A DNA stretch of 64,000 nt from positions 124,001 through 188,000 of the forward strand of contig JAFYMC010000034.1 in assembly GCA_017556805.1 (NCBI GenBank), written 5' to 3'. Of the stretch, positions 17,193 to 26,798 are shown in pieces. Numbering within the stretch: the stretch's first letter is position 1; the number at the start of each line of letters is the position of its first letter. The notes beneath the pieces were generated by a model. That model did not search any database, had not been told where the DNA came from, and saw only the letters and a program-made list of their open reading frames with translations. Position numbers and translations under genes: made by a program. The DNA comes from Lachnospiraceae bacterium. GTDB lineage: Bacteria; Bacillota; Clostridia; Lachnospirales; Lachnospiraceae.

Positions 17193-17441
17193 ATGAAGCT
17201 GAATCAGTGTAAGTATTGCGGGGCAATGTTTAAGAGTCCCTATACATCTGTGGTTTGTAACCAATGCAAGGAGTTGGACGATATTTTGTTCAGCCGGATT
17301 GAAGAATATTTAAAAAAGTTTCCTAACAGTAACGCGATTCAGATAGCGGATGGGTTGGAAATTCCGACTTTTGAAGTGGTGCGGTTTATCGATGAGGGAA
17401 GACTGCAGTTTTCCAAAGGGAAATTCGAACGGTTGAAGTAG
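17193..17441 (+). CDS. YvyF-like small zinc-ribbon protein
   Basis: Eighty-two residues with an N-terminal CKYCGAMF...CNQCKE zinc ribbon (four cysteines, residues 6-26) followed by a helical HTH-like part ending IDEGRLQF. This resembles the flagellar operon protein family that includes YvyF (TIGR03826 in my recollection). In Bacillus that family sits with flagellar regulators; here it opens the ruvAB operon, with no flagellar gene nearby. GGAGG lies eight bases before the ATG. Its function is unknown; a role as a small regulator is inference. Confidence 0.75.
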   Translation: MKLNQCKYCGAMFKSPYTSVVCNQCKELDDILFSRIEEYLKKFPNSNAIQIADGLEIPTFEVVRFIDEGRLQFSKGKFERLK

Positions 17442-17501
17442 AACAAAAGCGAGTGACCGTAGCAAACGGTTGCGTTGAAAATACAGTACGAGGTGACAAA
17501 C

Positions 17502-18125
17502 GTGATTGCATATATTAAGGGCGTGTTCGCAGAAGCGGACGGGAACGCGGTAATGATAGAGACGGCAGGAGGTATCGCTTATGAAGTGGCGGTGATGCCT
17601 TCCGATTTGGAGAAGCTCCCGGCTTCGGGAGAGGAGCTTAAGCTTTACACTTATTTGCAGGTCAAAGAAGACGGTGTGGCATTGTTCGGCTTCCTGTCAA
17701 AGGTGGATTTGACTATATTTAAGCTTCTGATTACAGTCAGCGGTATCGGTCCGAAGTTGGGTCTGGGGATTTTGTCCTCCATCGGAGCGGATGAGCTTCG
17801 TGCGGCGGTGCTTTCCGAGGATGCGGATCGTTTGGCGGCGGCACCGGGGATCGGCAAAAAGACGGCAGGACGTCTGGTGATTGAGCTGAAGGATAAGATT
17901 ATGGCACTGAATGTTGCTTTTTCGGAGAAATTCGTAGCGAATACGGTATCCTCGAAGCAGTCCGAATCAGAGGAGGCAAAGAAGCTTCGTGAGAATGCCT
18001 TGCAGGTATTGGTGGCACTGGGGTATGCAGAGAAGGAAGCAGCCCGCGCGGTAAAGGAAGTAGAGATTACGGACGGAATGACCGACGACGAGATGGTACG
18101 CTTGAGCTTACGGCAGTTGGGCTAA
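17502..18125 (+). CDS. ruvA: Holliday junction helicase subunit RuvA
   Basis: RuvA binds the four-way junction as a tetramer and loads the RuvB motor. I choose the GTG at 17502 because the family begins MIAYIKG and GAGGTG lies six bases before it; an in-frame TTG at 17475 would add nine residues. The 207-residue protein has the OB-fold N-terminus, tandem helix-hairpin-helix motifs (VSGIGPKLGLGILS and APGIGKKTAGRLVIELK, residues about 72-130) and the small RuvB-binding C-terminal domain. Next in the operon is ruvB; ruvC is absent. Confidence 0.95.
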   Translation: MIAYIKGVFAEADGNAVMIETAGGIAYEVAVMPSDLEKLPASGEELKLYTYLQVKEDGVALFGFLSKVDLTIFKLLITVSGIGPKLGLGILSSIGADELRAAVLSEDADRLAAAPGIGKKTAGRLVIELKDKIMALNVAFSEKFVANTVSSKQSESEEAKKLRENALQVLVALGYAEKEAARAVKEVEITDGMTDDEMVRLSLRQLG

Positions 18126-18194
18126 CATTTGCCTTCGCGGTTTATGGCAAAGGGCGAACCGGGAGAGAACAAAAGGTGTAAGGAAGAGGATAGA

Positions 18195-19202
18195 ATGGCG
18201 AAACGATTGATTACAACGGAAGCGCTGGGAGATGAGAAAAAGAGCGAAGCGGGTCTTCGGCCGCAGTTGCTTCAGGATTATATCGGACAGGCAAAGGTCC
18301 GGGAGATGCTTAAAATCTATATCGAGGCGGCAAAGGAACGAGGAGAAACACTGGACCATGTGTTGTTTTTCGGACCGCCGGGCTTAGGAAAGACCACACT
18401 TGCCGGGATTATTGCCAACGAGATGGGGGTGAATATCCGTACCACAGCGGGACCGGCCATCGAAAAGCCGGGGGATATGGCCTCGATTTTGTATAAGTTA
18501 AACGAGGGGGATGTGCTCTTTATCGATGAGATTCACCGAATTCCTCGTCAGGTGGAGGAGTTTTTATATTCTGCCATGGAGGATTTTTCCATGGATGTCC
18601 TTATCGGCCAGGGAGCCAGTGCAGTGTCCAAGCATTTTTCCCTGCCGCATTTTACACTGGTGGGAGCAACCACCCGTGCAGGTATGTTAACCGCACCTCT
18701 TCGTGACCGTTTCGGCGTGGTAAGTCGTTTGGAGTTTTACACCGATGAGGAGCTGACCCGGATTGTCAAGCGTTCCGCTGGCGTGTTACAGGTAGAGATT
18801 GAAGAGGACGGAGCATTGGAGATTGCTCGTCGTTCCCGAGGAACGCCTCGTCTTGCCAATCGTTTCCTGAAGCGTGTCAGAGACTACGCTCAGGTAGTGG
18901 GAGACGGTGTAATTACAAAGGAACTGGCGGATAAGGCGTTGGATTTGTTAGAAGTGGACAAGGAAGGTCTGGACCACATTGACCGGAGAGTACTGACTGC
19001 CATGATCGAGAAGTTCCATGGCGGGCCGGTAGGCTTAGAGGCTGTGGCGGTCAGCATCGGAGAGGATGCGGGGACCATCGAAGAAGTATATGAGCCGTTT
19101 CTGGTACAGAACGGATTTGTGGCGCGGACACCGAGAGGTCGTGTGGTATTGCCGAAGGCATATCGTCATGTAGGGCTTCCGGAGCCGGATACGAAGGAGT
19201 AG
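18195..19202 (+). CDS. ruvB: Holliday junction branch-migration ATPase RuvB
   Basis: RuvB is the hexameric AAA+ motor of branch migration. The 335-residue length is normal. Walker A is GPPGLGKTT (about residue 59), Walker B LFIDEIHR (about 108), and arginine-containing sensor regions are in [18 protein letters not shown] and [11 protein letters not shown]. The start ATG at 18195 has AGGAAGAGGA upstream; an in-frame TTG at 18129 would add unrelated residues. ruvA ends 69 bp earlier and zapA begins 15 bp later. Confidence 0.97.
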   Translation: MAKRLITTEALGDEKKSEAGLRPQLLQDYIGQAKVREMLKIYIEAAKERGETLDHVLFFGPPGLGKTTLAGIIANEMGVNIRTTAGPAIEKPGDMASILYKLNEGDVLFIDEIHRIPRQVEEFLYSAMEDFSMDVLIGQGASAVSKHFSLPHFTLVGATTRAGMLTAPLRDRFGVVSRLEFYTDEELTRIVKRSAGVLQVEIEEDGALEIARRSRGTPRLANRFLKRVRDYAQVVGDGVITKELADKALDLLEVDKEGLDHIDRRVLTAMIEKFHGGPVGLEAVAVSIGEDAGTIEEVYEPFLVQNGFVARTPRGRVVLPKAYRHVGLPEPDTKE

Positions 19203-19217
19203 TCAGGAGGGGACAAG

Positions 19218-19631
19218 ATGAACAAGAAAAACGGAGTTGAAGTTATCATCAACGGAAAACGGGTAAACTTAAGCGGTTATGAAAGCGAAGAGTATTTGCA
19301 GCGTGTGGCAACGTACCTGAACGCAAAGTATAACGAACTCAAGCAGACGGATTCCTATCGTATGTTAGATATGGAAATGAAGAATATGGTGCTGCAGCTG
19401 AATCTGGCAGACGATTATTTCAAATTAAAGAAGCAGATGGAGGAGACCAGCGGAGATTCCGTTGCTAAAAGCGGTGAGATTTTCGATTTAAAGCATGAGG
19501 TCATTACCGCCCAGACGAAGTTAGAGGCCGCACAAAGAGAAATCGAAGCCTTAAAGAAAGAGAATCTGGAAGCACAGAAACGAATTATACGGTTGGAAAC
19601 CGAGTTAGAGGGATATCATGGAAAAGCCTGA
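19218..19631 (+). CDS. zapA: ZapA-like cell division protein
   Basis: ZapA promotes bundling of FtsZ filaments at the division site. The N-terminus (VEVIINGKRVNLSGYESEEYLQ) is the typical ZapA head, and residues about 60-137 form a long coiled coil (ITAQTKLEAAQREIEALKKE). At 137 residues it is longer than the usual 80-100 because of the extended coil. AGGAGGGG precedes the ATG. Its last 14 bases overlap the start of the U32 peptidase gene, so translation of the two is probably coupled. Confidence 0.85.
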   Translation: MNKKNGVEVIINGKRVNLSGYESEEYLQRVATYLNAKYNELKQTDSYRMLDMEMKNMVLQLNLADDYFKLKKQMEETSGDSVAKSGEIFDLKHEVITAQTKLEAAQREIEALKKENLEAQKRIIRLETELEGYHGKA

Positions 19632-22152
19632 AATTCTGGCTCCGGCAGGTAGTATGGAGGCCTTAAAGGCCGCGTTGTCCGCAGGAGCCGATGCGGTATA
19701 CATGGGAGGGAGCAGTTTCGGTGCTAGAGCGTACGCAGATAATCCGGATACGGATGAGATGATTGAGGCCATCCGGTATGTGCATTTGCGGGGAAAACGC
19801 TTGTACCTTACGGTAAATACGCTTGTGAAGGAGCAGGAGTTCGGTGCATTGTACGAGTTTCTAGCTCCTTATTATTCCGCCGGTCTGGATGCGGCCATTG
19901 TACAGGACGTAGGTGTTATGCGCTTTTTGGCAAAGGAGTTTCCGGGCCTTTCTATGCATGCCAGTACCCAGATGACACTGACGGCGGCAGAGGGGCTTCG
20001 TTTGTTTGACAAGTATCCGGTGACACGACTGGTGCCGGCAAGAGAGCTGTCCCTGTCGGAGATTGCAGATATATGTAAGAAGAGCGGAAAAGAAGTTGAG
20101 ATTTTTGTTCACGGAGCTCTTTGTTATTGCTATTCGGGACAGTGTCTCATGAGCAGTATGATCGGAGGACGTAGCGGAAACCGCGGGCGTTGTGCGCAAC
20201 CGTGTCGGATGGAATATGACAGCGAGGAGAAGGGGAAAAAGTACTGGCTCAGTCCGAAGGATTTGAGTGGGCTTACCATGCTTCCGGAACTGATTAACAC
20301 CGGTGCGACATCCTTTAAAATCGAGGGGAGAATGAAGCGTCCGGAGTATGCGGCGGCGGTAACGGCGGCGTACCGGAAGTTTACGGATTTATATGGTTCT
20401 CTCGGTGAAGAGGGCTACCGTGCCTATTTGCGGGAGCATCCGAACCTGCTTGCGGAAGAGACGGAACGTTTGGCGGATGTTTACAACCGGGGGGGATTTA
20501 CAAGTGGTTGTTTTACGGCCCATAACGGGAAAGGCTTGATGTCGATGAATCGTCCGGGACATTTCGGTGTGCCGGTTGGCGAGGTGGTGTCCGGAGGTAA
20601 GGGCGAAGCTTTGATTCGGCTGACAAAGGATGTACAGGCACAGGATGTGCTGGAACTTCGAAGAGAAGCGGAGAAAGCGTCCGGAGTGCCGGGTTATTAC
20701 GAATATACGTTGGGAACCGGTGCTAAGGCCGGGGAAAAGATAAAGGCAAAACTGCTTCCGAAGCTTTCCGCAAAACCGGGGGATACGGTATACCGGATGC
20801 GGAACAGTGTACTGTTGGAACAGCTTTCGGATACTTATGTAAAGAAAGAATTAAAGGTGCCGGTAACGGGGACATTTTATGCGAAGGCAGGCGAGGTGTG
20901 TACCTTAGAGGTGTCTGCTTCCGGAGAGAGTTTGCTTGTTCCGGTGGCGTTCCCGGAACAAAAGAAAGAGCTTGTTTCCGTAGTCTGTGAAGGATTTGTA
21001 TGCGAGAAAGCAGGAAAGCTTCCGGCAACGGAGGATACGGTAAAGAAGCAGCTTTCAAAGACCGGGAATGAACCGTTTTATTTTGAAAAATTAAATGTTA
21101 CGCTGGCGGATGATGTGTTTTTGCCAAACGGGTTGTTAAATGAACTGCGCAGAACCGCACTGTCCATGCTTTCCGAGGCGATACAGAGCCGGTTTGAACG
21201 GAGAGAAGTATCCGAATGTGTCGGACCGGAAGCGGAATCGTGTCCGAAGCTTGCTGTTTCTGCGGAAACAGAGACAGAAAAGGAGACTGCATGTAGGAAT
21301 CGTGAGGATGGTCGTTGTCTGCCGTATCTGGATTGTATTGTCAGTACAAAGGCACAGGCGGAGACGGTGGCAAAGTACCCGCGGGTACGCCGGATTTATG
21401 TGGATTTTACCGGCTACGGAGTGTCTGCGGCTTGTGAATATGCGAAGGAGCTGCGACAAAGCGGGAAGGAAGTATGGTATTGTTTTCCGCGGATTTGTCG
21501 AAAAGAAACGTTAGAGCGGTTTAAGGTATTATTGGAAGAATTGAAGCAATGTTTTGACGGCTACTTAATTCGAAACTATGAGGCGTTGTCCCTGGTAACG
21601 GAGTCAGACCCGCAGTGGAAGAAGCGCTGTGCACTTGATTACACGATGTATGTGATGAACCGGGAGGCAAAAGCGTTTTACCGCGAACAGTTCGGAAAGA
21701 TTGACGGAATACTGACAGCGCCGGTAGAACTTTCCCAAAGAGAGCTGCAGAGTCTCGGAGTAGAGGATATGACGTTGGTTGCATACGGACGACTTCCGCT
21801 CATGGTGTCGGCACACTGCGTGAAGAAATCCATGGGGCTATGCAGAAATAAAAATGGTATGGAGTGGTTGGAAGATACGGAGCCGGTTGTATTGACGGAC
21901 CGTGTGGGAAAGAAGCTGCCGGTAAAGCAAAATTGTTTGGAATGTTACAATCTGATATATAATCCGGAATGCCTATCGCTTCTTGATGGGACGGATACGG
22001 TGGAACGCCTGCATCCGCATGCAATCCGGTTGGATTTTACCTTTGAAACGAAGGAAGAAACAGAACGTATTTTAAGGAGTGCGGACGGTGGCGACGCGCC
22101 GGTAACCGGTCCGGGCTATACCAGAGGGCACTTAAAAAGAGGGGTGGAATAA
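19618..22152 (+). CDS. U32 family peptidase / RNA-hydroxylation type protein with DUF3656
   Basis: The 844-residue protein carries the U32 signature: FVHGALCYCYSGQCLMSS followed by GRSGNRGRCAQPCRMEY (about residues 163-200) supplies four conserved cysteines. KIEGRMKRPEYAA follows. The family members RlhA (23S rRNA C2501) and TrhP (tRNA U34) act in RNA hydroxylation rather than proteolysis. A DUF3656-like middle and a long C-terminal part put this closer to RlhA. The start overlaps zapA by 14 bases and the stop lies one base before the next start. Substrate not determinable here. Confidence 0.88.
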   Translation: MEKPEILAPAGSMEALKAALSAGADAVYMGGSSFGARAYADNPDTDEMIEAIRYVHLRGKRLYLTVNTLVKEQEFGALYEFLAPYYSAGLDAAIVQDVGVMRFLAKEFPGLSMHASTQMTLTAAEGLRLFDKYPVTRLVPARELSLSEIADICKKSGKEVEIFVHGALCYCYSGQCLMSSMIGGRSGNRGRCAQPCRMEYDSEEKGKKYWLSPKDLSGLTMLPELINTGATSFKIEGRMKRPEYAAAVTAAYRKFTDLYGSLGEEGYRAYLREHPNLLAEETERLADVYNRGGFTSGCFTAHNGKGLMSMNRPGHFGVPVGEVVSGGKGEALIRLTKDVQAQDVLELRREAEKASGVPGYYEYTLGTGAKAGEKIKAKLLPKLSAKPGDTVYRMRNSVLLEQLSDTYVKKELKVPVTGTFYAKAGEVCTLEVSASGESLLVPVAFPEQKKELVSVVCEGFVCEKAGKLPATEDTVKKQLSKTGNEPFYFEKLNVTLADDVFLPNGLLNELRRTALSMLSEAIQSRFERREVSECVGPEAESCPKLAVSAETETEKETACRNREDGRCLPYLDCIVSTKAQAETVAKYPRVRRIYVDFTGYGVSAACEYAKELRQSGKEVWYCFPRICRKETLERFKVLLEELKQCFDGYLIRNYEALSLVTESDPQWKKRCALDYTMYVMNREAKAFYREQFGKIDGILTAPVELSQRELQSLGVEDMTLVAYGRLPLMVSAHCVKKSMGLCRNKNGMEWLEDTEPVVLTDRVGKKLPVKQNCLECYNLIYNPECLSLLDGTDTVERLHPHAIRLDFTFETKEETERILRSADGGDAPVTGPGYTRGHLKRGVE

Positions 22153-22153
22153 A

Positions 22154-24601
22154 ATGGGAACGGCGTTTCTGGCGTTGGTGAATTACGGTACGGCGGGATT
22201 GTTGCTTGCGTATAACGTGCAGGCCTTTCTTTGCATGCGAAAAAGAGAGCAGGGACGGAAAAAATCCTTAGCGGTGGTCATGAAGGCCGAAATCGCTTTG
22301 ATTTTTGCGCTCTGCTTTTTTACGTTGTATTTGCGAAGCGGGGAGGGAAGGTATCTGTTGTTTTTCGGAATACAGCTTGTGATATACAGTATTCTGGATT
22401 ATGTATACGAACGGTTATATCCGAAGATGTCCGGTTTGTTGTTTGACCATATGATGTTGCTCTTGTGCGTGGGGTCGGTGCTGTTGGCAAGACTGGATTT
22501 TAGCGGCGCAATTCGACAGTTTGTCATTGTGGCTGTGGCGCTGGTTGCGGCATTGTTTATACCGGCTTTTATCCGGGCAATGCATCGTATCGAACGATAC
22601 GGTTACGTATATCTGGCGGGAGGAATCGCAATTCTTTTGCTGGTATTTTTCTTTGCGGGAGAACGTTTGGGGGCGCGCATCTGGGTAAAGCTGTTCGGCG
22701 TGGCCATGCAGCCCTTTGAGTTTGTAAAGATTTTGTTTATTTTCGGTTGCGCTGCGGTGCTTCTTCGTGCGAAGTCGTGGAAGGGTACACTGGCCGGTAT
22801 GGCTTTGGCGGGCGTGCATATTTTACTGATGGCGGCATCGAATGATTTGGGCGGTGCGCTGTTGTTTGCCGTAGTATTCTGGATATTATTGTATTGCTCC
22901 GACGGAAAAAAAAGATGGATTTTCGGAGGCTTGGCGGCAGCAGGCGGAGCATGCGTTGCGGCATATTACTTGTTTTCCCATGTGCAGGTCCGGGTGCTGG
23001 CGTGGAAGGATCCTTTTGCGGTGGTAGACAACGAAGGCTATCAGCTGGCCCAGTCGTTATTTGCCATCGGGAATGGCGGATTTTTCGGTACGGGACTGTT
23101 AAAGGGGGCCCCGGAGCAGATTCCTGTGGTAACTACCGATTATATATTTTCTGCGGCATGTGAGGAACTTGGAGCGCTGTTTGCGCTGGGACTTCTCGGA
23201 ATCTATGTACAATGTATGATTTTGCTGATCCGGATGGCAGAACGCTTTTCGGAAGATTATTACCGGTTAGTGTTTACCGGGTTTGCGGCAATGTTTACAA
23301 CACAGGTGTTGTTAAATGTGGGGGGCGTAACGCGAATGCTTCCTTCTACGGGAGTACCGCTGCCCTTTGTCAGTGCCGGCGGCAGTTCGGCTGCCAGTAT
23401 GGTATTGATGTTTATGTTGATTCAGGGAATGCAGGAACAAAGCGGTGCACAAGCAGTGGCGAAACGTTATAAGGACGGATTTGTACCGGGAGTTCTTACG
23501 GAAAAAGCAAGGGGAGCCCTTCGCCGGTGCTTACTTGTTTTCCCGGCAATATTACTGGTGGTGGCACTTTACTTTACGGTGTTTATCTGTACGGAAGCCC
23601 GGACGGTGATTTTTAATTCTTATAACCGGAGACAGGCAAAGCTTGAGGAGCAAAATGCCAGAGGAGCGATTTTTGATACGGACGGAAAACCGCTTGCCTT
23701 TACGATGCTTTCCGAAGAGGAAGAGGTGAGGAAGTATCCGTACGGAAGACTGTATGCCCATGTGGTGGGCCAGGTAAATAACGGTTCCAGCGGACTGGAG
23801 GCGGTGAAAGAAATTGATTTGTTGTCGGCGTCTACCGGTGAACTCAGTAAGCTTTTATATCGCATGAAGGATGCGCAGATTCCTGGAAATAACTTGTTCA
23901 CGACGCTTCGTACTGATTTACAGGAGAAGGTCTATGAGACTCTTTCGGGATATTCGGGAGCGGCCTGTGTGACGGAAGTGTCAACCGGAGCCTTATTGGC
24001 ATCGGTTTCTTTGCCGGATTTTGAACCGGAGAACCCGGCCGGACCCGGAAAAGAAGAGGAGAACGGGCCTTATTTTAACAGAGTCTTTTACGGGGAGTAT
24101 CCGGTAGCGGATGCCATAGAATGGTTCCGGACAGCGGCGGTATCCTATGAAGGAAAAGTACCGACACCGTTCGGGGAGACGGTGGTGACCGACGGAACGG
24201 TGCTGACCCCATACGGGGCAGCGGTATTTGCGGGAGCATGCGGAACGGGCGGTGTATATAAAACCCCCCATGTGGTAAGGAAACTTACGGATGCTTCGGG
24301 TAAGGAGATTTATCGTACGGAAACAGAGACATACCGATTGTTGAATACAGAAGAGGCAAAGCGCTGTTACGAGAGAATGTCCGTAAAAGAGACCGTAGAC
24401 GGGCTTGCCTACCGGTATGTTGAGACAGAGGTGGCCTCCGGTACTTCGGGGAAAAAGCATTGCCTGGCTGCGGCACTTTTCCCGGCAGAGAATCCGAAGG
24501 TGGCGGTATGTGTGGTTTTTGAATTTCAAAACGGAGCGGGAGACGGCAGGTTGCAGACGGCCACAGAGCAGATTTTACAAGGACTTACGCTGCCGGAATA
24601 G
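22154..24601 (+). CDS. SEDS (FtsW/RodA/SpoVE) glycosyltransferase fused to a degenerate class B PBP
   Basis: Residues about 1-430 are a ten-helix SEDS peptidoglycan polymerase: DLGGALLF (about 231), the catalytic aspartate in TTDYIFSAACEELG (Asp329) and GVPLPFVSAGGSSAAS (about 400) are conserved. A further membrane helix (about 460-480) leads into a class B penicillin-binding-protein body: RGAIFDTDGKPLAFT, GSSGLEA, GAACVTEVSTGALLASVSLPDF. The transpeptidase motifs are lost. Where PGSTFK is expected the sequence reads YPVADAIEW, and the KTGT box reads ASGTSG. The polymerase half should be active; the partner half looks structural only. It is last in the ruv-zapA operon, one base after the U32 gene. 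Confidence 0.85.
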   Translation: MGTAFLALVNYGTAGLLLAYNVQAFLCMRKREQGRKKSLAVVMKAEIALIFALCFFTLYLRSGEGRYLLFFGIQLVIYSILDYVYERLYPKMSGLLFDHMMLLLCVGSVLLARLDFSGAIRQFVIVAVALVAALFIPAFIRAMHRIERYGYVYLAGGIAILLLVFFFAGERLGARIWVKLFGVAMQPFEFVKILFIFGCAAVLLRAKSWKGTLAGMALAGVHILLMAASNDLGGALLFAVVFWILLYCSDGKKRWIFGGLAAAGGACVAAYYLFSHVQVRVLAWKDPFAVVDNEGYQLAQSLFAIGNGGFFGTGLLKGAPEQIPVVTTDYIFSAACEELGALFALGLLGIYVQCMILLIRMAERFSEDYYRLVFTGFAAMFTTQVLLNVGGVTRMLPSTGVPLPFVSAGGSSAASMVLMFMLIQGMQEQSGAQAVAKRYKDGFVPGVLTEKARGALRRCLLVFPAILLVVALYFTVFICTEARTVIFNSYNRRQAKLEEQNARGAIFDTDGKPLAFTMLSEEEEVRKYPYGRLYAHVVGQVNNGSSGLEAVKEIDLLSASTGELSKLLYRMKDAQIPGNNLFTTLRTDLQEKVYETLSGYSGAACVTEVSTGALLASVSLPDFEPENPAGPGKEEENGPYFNRVFYGEYPVADAIEWFRTAAVSYEGKVPTPFGETVVTDGTVLTPYGAAVFAGACGTGGVYKTPHVVRKLTDASGKEIYRTETETYRLLNTEEAKRCYERMSVKETVDGLAYRYVETEVASGTSGKKHCLAAALFPAENPKVAVCVVFEFQNGAGDGRLQTATEQILQGLTLPE

Positions 24602-24654
24602 TTGCTGGAAGCAGGAGGTAAGAAAGGAAATTTCAGAAACCTTATGCAGAACGG

Positions 24655-24683
24655 TTGCAAAGTTGGCGGAAATGATGTATACT
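24655..24683 (+). promoter_or_regulatory. Promoter for the Nudix gene
   Basis: TTGCAA (24655-24660), 17-bp spacer, TATACT (24678-24683). Confidence 0.75.
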
Positions 24684-24724
24684 TATAGTCAGTTATTGAT
24701 GTCACACCAGCAGGAGGTATTGCA

Positions 24725-25177
24725 ATGGTAGAAGCAACCAGCTGCGGCGGTGTAGTTATATTCAGAGGGAAGATATTACTACTGTACAAAAATTACAAAA
24801 ACAAGTATGAAGGATGGGTACTGCCGAAAGGCACCGTAGAGGAAGGAGAAGAATTTAAGGATACGGCGATACGTGAGGTCAAAGAAGAGACCGGCGTAGA
24901 TGCACAGATTATTAAGTATGTGGGCAAGAGCCAGTATACCTTTAACACTCCGCAGAATACGGTTTTAAAAGATGTGCATTGGTATTTGATGATGTCTGAC
25001 AGCTATTATAGCAAACCGCAGCGTGAAGAGTATTTCATGGACTCCGGCTATTACAAGTTTCACGAAGCATATCATATGTTAAAATTTGCAAACGAGAAGC
25101 AGATTTTGGAACAGGCGTATAACGAATATGTGGACCTGAAAAAGAGTAATCTCTGGGGGAACAAAAAGTATTTTTAG
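24725..25177 (+). CDS. Nudix hydrolase
   Basis: A 150-residue protein built on one Nudix fold. The box GTVEEGEEFKDTAIREVKEE (about residues 39-58), followed by TGV, matches GX5EX7REUXEEXGU exactly, so metal-dependent hydrolysis of a nucleoside diphosphate linked to another group is expected. The N-terminus TSCGGVVIF and the WVLPKG before the box resemble the Ap4A hydrolase/MutT-like group. The C-terminal 50 residues are Tyr-rich. It has its own promoter and terminator. The exact substrate cannot be predicted. Confidence 0.92.
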   Translation: MVEATSCGGVVIFRGKILLLYKNYKNKYEGWVLPKGTVEEGEEFKDTAIREVKEETGVDAQIIKYVGKSQYTFNTPQNTVLKDVHWYLMMSDSYYSKPQREEYFMDSGYYKFHEAYHMLKFANEKQILEQAYNEYVDLKKSNLWGNKKYF

Positions 25178-25187
25178 TAAGAAAGAG

Positions 25188-25214
25188 AGCGATTGTGAAT
25201 GCAGTCGCTTTTTT
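25188..25214 (+). terminator. Terminator after the Nudix gene
   Basis: AGCGATT (25188-25194) pairs with AGTCGCT (25203-25209, one wobble) and a TTTTTT run follows. Confidence 0.8.
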
Positions 25215-25222
25215 CTTTTCTA

Positions 25223-25251
25223 TTGCTTTTTTTAGGGGAGTCGGATAAAAT
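25223..25251 (+). promoter_or_regulatory. Promoter for the diguanylate cyclase
   Basis: TTGCTT (25223-25228), 17-bp spacer, TAAAAT (25246-25251). Confidence 0.7.
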
Positions 25252-25285
25252 AAAAGTAAGTAATGTTACAAAGGAGGTTCGGGGT

Positions 25286-26797
25286 ATGAAGAAGAATTCG
25301 TTTTGGATGAAATCGGCGTGTATGATCGGTGCGGTCATTGCACTTTTCGGATTATTATTGATTATGACAAAGGAATACCGGCAGGCAATCCGCGGAATGT
25401 CTTCGCTTTCGTATTTTAATTATAATCCGGTGGTTCTTTTGTGGCTGATTATTATGGCGGGACTGGTGGCTATCGGTCTTCTGATTTGGTTGGCAAAGAT
25501 GATTTTTGACCGGGAACAGCTACTTACGGAGGCGGCTATGGAGGTCAGAAAAGTGACTAACAATATTCATGCCGGTGTGGTAAATTATATCCCGGAGGGA
25601 ATTTGTAAGATTGTTTATGCCAGTCGCGGTTATTACGAGATTATCGGTATGGACCGGACCGGATTGTACGAGGTTTATCAGAACAGTCTGTTGGGCTTTA
25701 TTCCGCCGGAATATCACGAGTTTTTCCTGAAAGCAGCAGCTTTAGAGCCGGAGGAGCACGCGGAAGAGACCATACGGATGCATGATTGTAACGGGAAAAA
25801 CTACTGGATGCAGGTTACGCTGACTAAGGGTGTGCACGGTGGCAAGAGTGCGGTATCCGCGGTATTTGTGGATGTGTCCCGGTTAAAGGCAACCGAGGAT
25901 AAGCTGTTGCGGGAAAAGGAGCGATATCGTATCGTAACCGAACTTAGTGACGAAGTGATATTTGAGTATAATTTTAAAAAGGATGTATTAACCTTGTCCG
26001 AACGTTTTTCGGAATTGTACGGTCTGGACAATGTCATCAAAGATTTTCGTAATCATATGAGTCTTCGGTTAAAGAGCATTCATCCGGAGGACCGGAAAAC
26101 GACCATAGAGCAATTACTCAGAACGAGACGTGTAGGTGTCAACGATATCCAGTTCAGAATGAAAGATTTGAATGATGAGTATCAGTGGTGCAGAGCGTTG
26201 TATCGTGCGATTTGCGACGAGAACGGCGGACCGTTTATGGCTATCGGTAAAATCGCAAATATCAATTTGTTCAAAAAAGAAATCGAGCAGCTGGCCCGGG
26301 AGTCCAAAACCGACTCCATGACCGGAGCTTATAATAAAATGGCAACAAAGGAAATGATAGATGCGTATATTGAAAAGCAGAAGGATCGTGCGCACATGTT
26401 GTTGCTCATTGACGTGGATGATTTTAAAAAGGTAAACGATACCTATGGACACCAGTGCGGAGATGAGGTACTGACCTATGTTATCGGAAATCTCCGTAAA
26501 ACCTATGTATCCGGTGAGATTATCGGTCGTGTGGGCGGAGACGAGTTTATCGTATTTATCGGAGATGTAGAGGATAAAGTACAGTTGATTGAAAAAGCAC
26601 AGGAATTGAAGGAACTGTTGCATCAGCCGTATCAGCGGGGAGAGCAGACGGTACCGGTCAGCGCTTCCGTGGGCATTGCCATGTATCCGGAGGGCGGTTC
26701 CTGTTATGAGGAACTGCTATACAATGCGGATAATGCATTATACGAGGTAAAAGCCACAAAGAAGGGAAACTTTGCTATTTACGAGTCGAAACAGTAG
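25286..26797 (+). CDS. Membrane diguanylate cyclase with two PAS-like domains
   Basis: The 503-residue protein has two N-terminal membrane helices (about residues 8-27 and 48-70), two PAS-like sensory domains (about 85-200 and 210-330) and a C-terminal GGDEF domain. The active-site loop reads RVGGDEF, so it should make cyclic di-GMP. The RxxD inhibitory site normally five residues before GGDEF is missing (EIIGRV), so product inhibition at that site is not expected. I take the ATG at 25286 behind AAAGGAGG; the frame extends upstream to an unlikely ATG at 25199. Its 3' end lies one base from the convergent flippase gene. Confidence 0.92.
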   Translation: MKKNSFWMKSACMIGAVIALFGLLLIMTKEYRQAIRGMSSLSYFNYNPVVLLWLIIMAGLVAIGLLIWLAKMIFDREQLLTEAAMEVRKVTNNIHAGVVNYIPEGICKIVYASRGYYEIIGMDRTGLYEVYQNSLLGFIPPEYHEFFLKAAALEPEEHAEETIRMHDCNGKNYWMQVTLTKGVHGGKSAVSAVFVDVSRLKATEDKLLREKERYRIVTELSDEVIFEYNFKKDVLTLSERFSELYGLDNVIKDFRNHMSLRLKSIHPEDRKTTIEQLLRTRRVGVNDIQFRMKDLNDEYQWCRALYRAICDENGGPFMAIGKIANINLFKKEIEQLARESKTDSMTGAYNKMATKEMIDAYIEKQKDRAHMLLLIDVDDFKKVNDTYGHQCGDEVLTYVIGNLRKTYVSGEIIGRVGGDEFIVFIGDVEDKVQLIEKAQELKELLHQPYQRGEQTVPVSASVGIAMYPEGGSCYEELLYNADNALYEVKATKKGNFAIYESKQ

Positions 26798-26798
26798 G

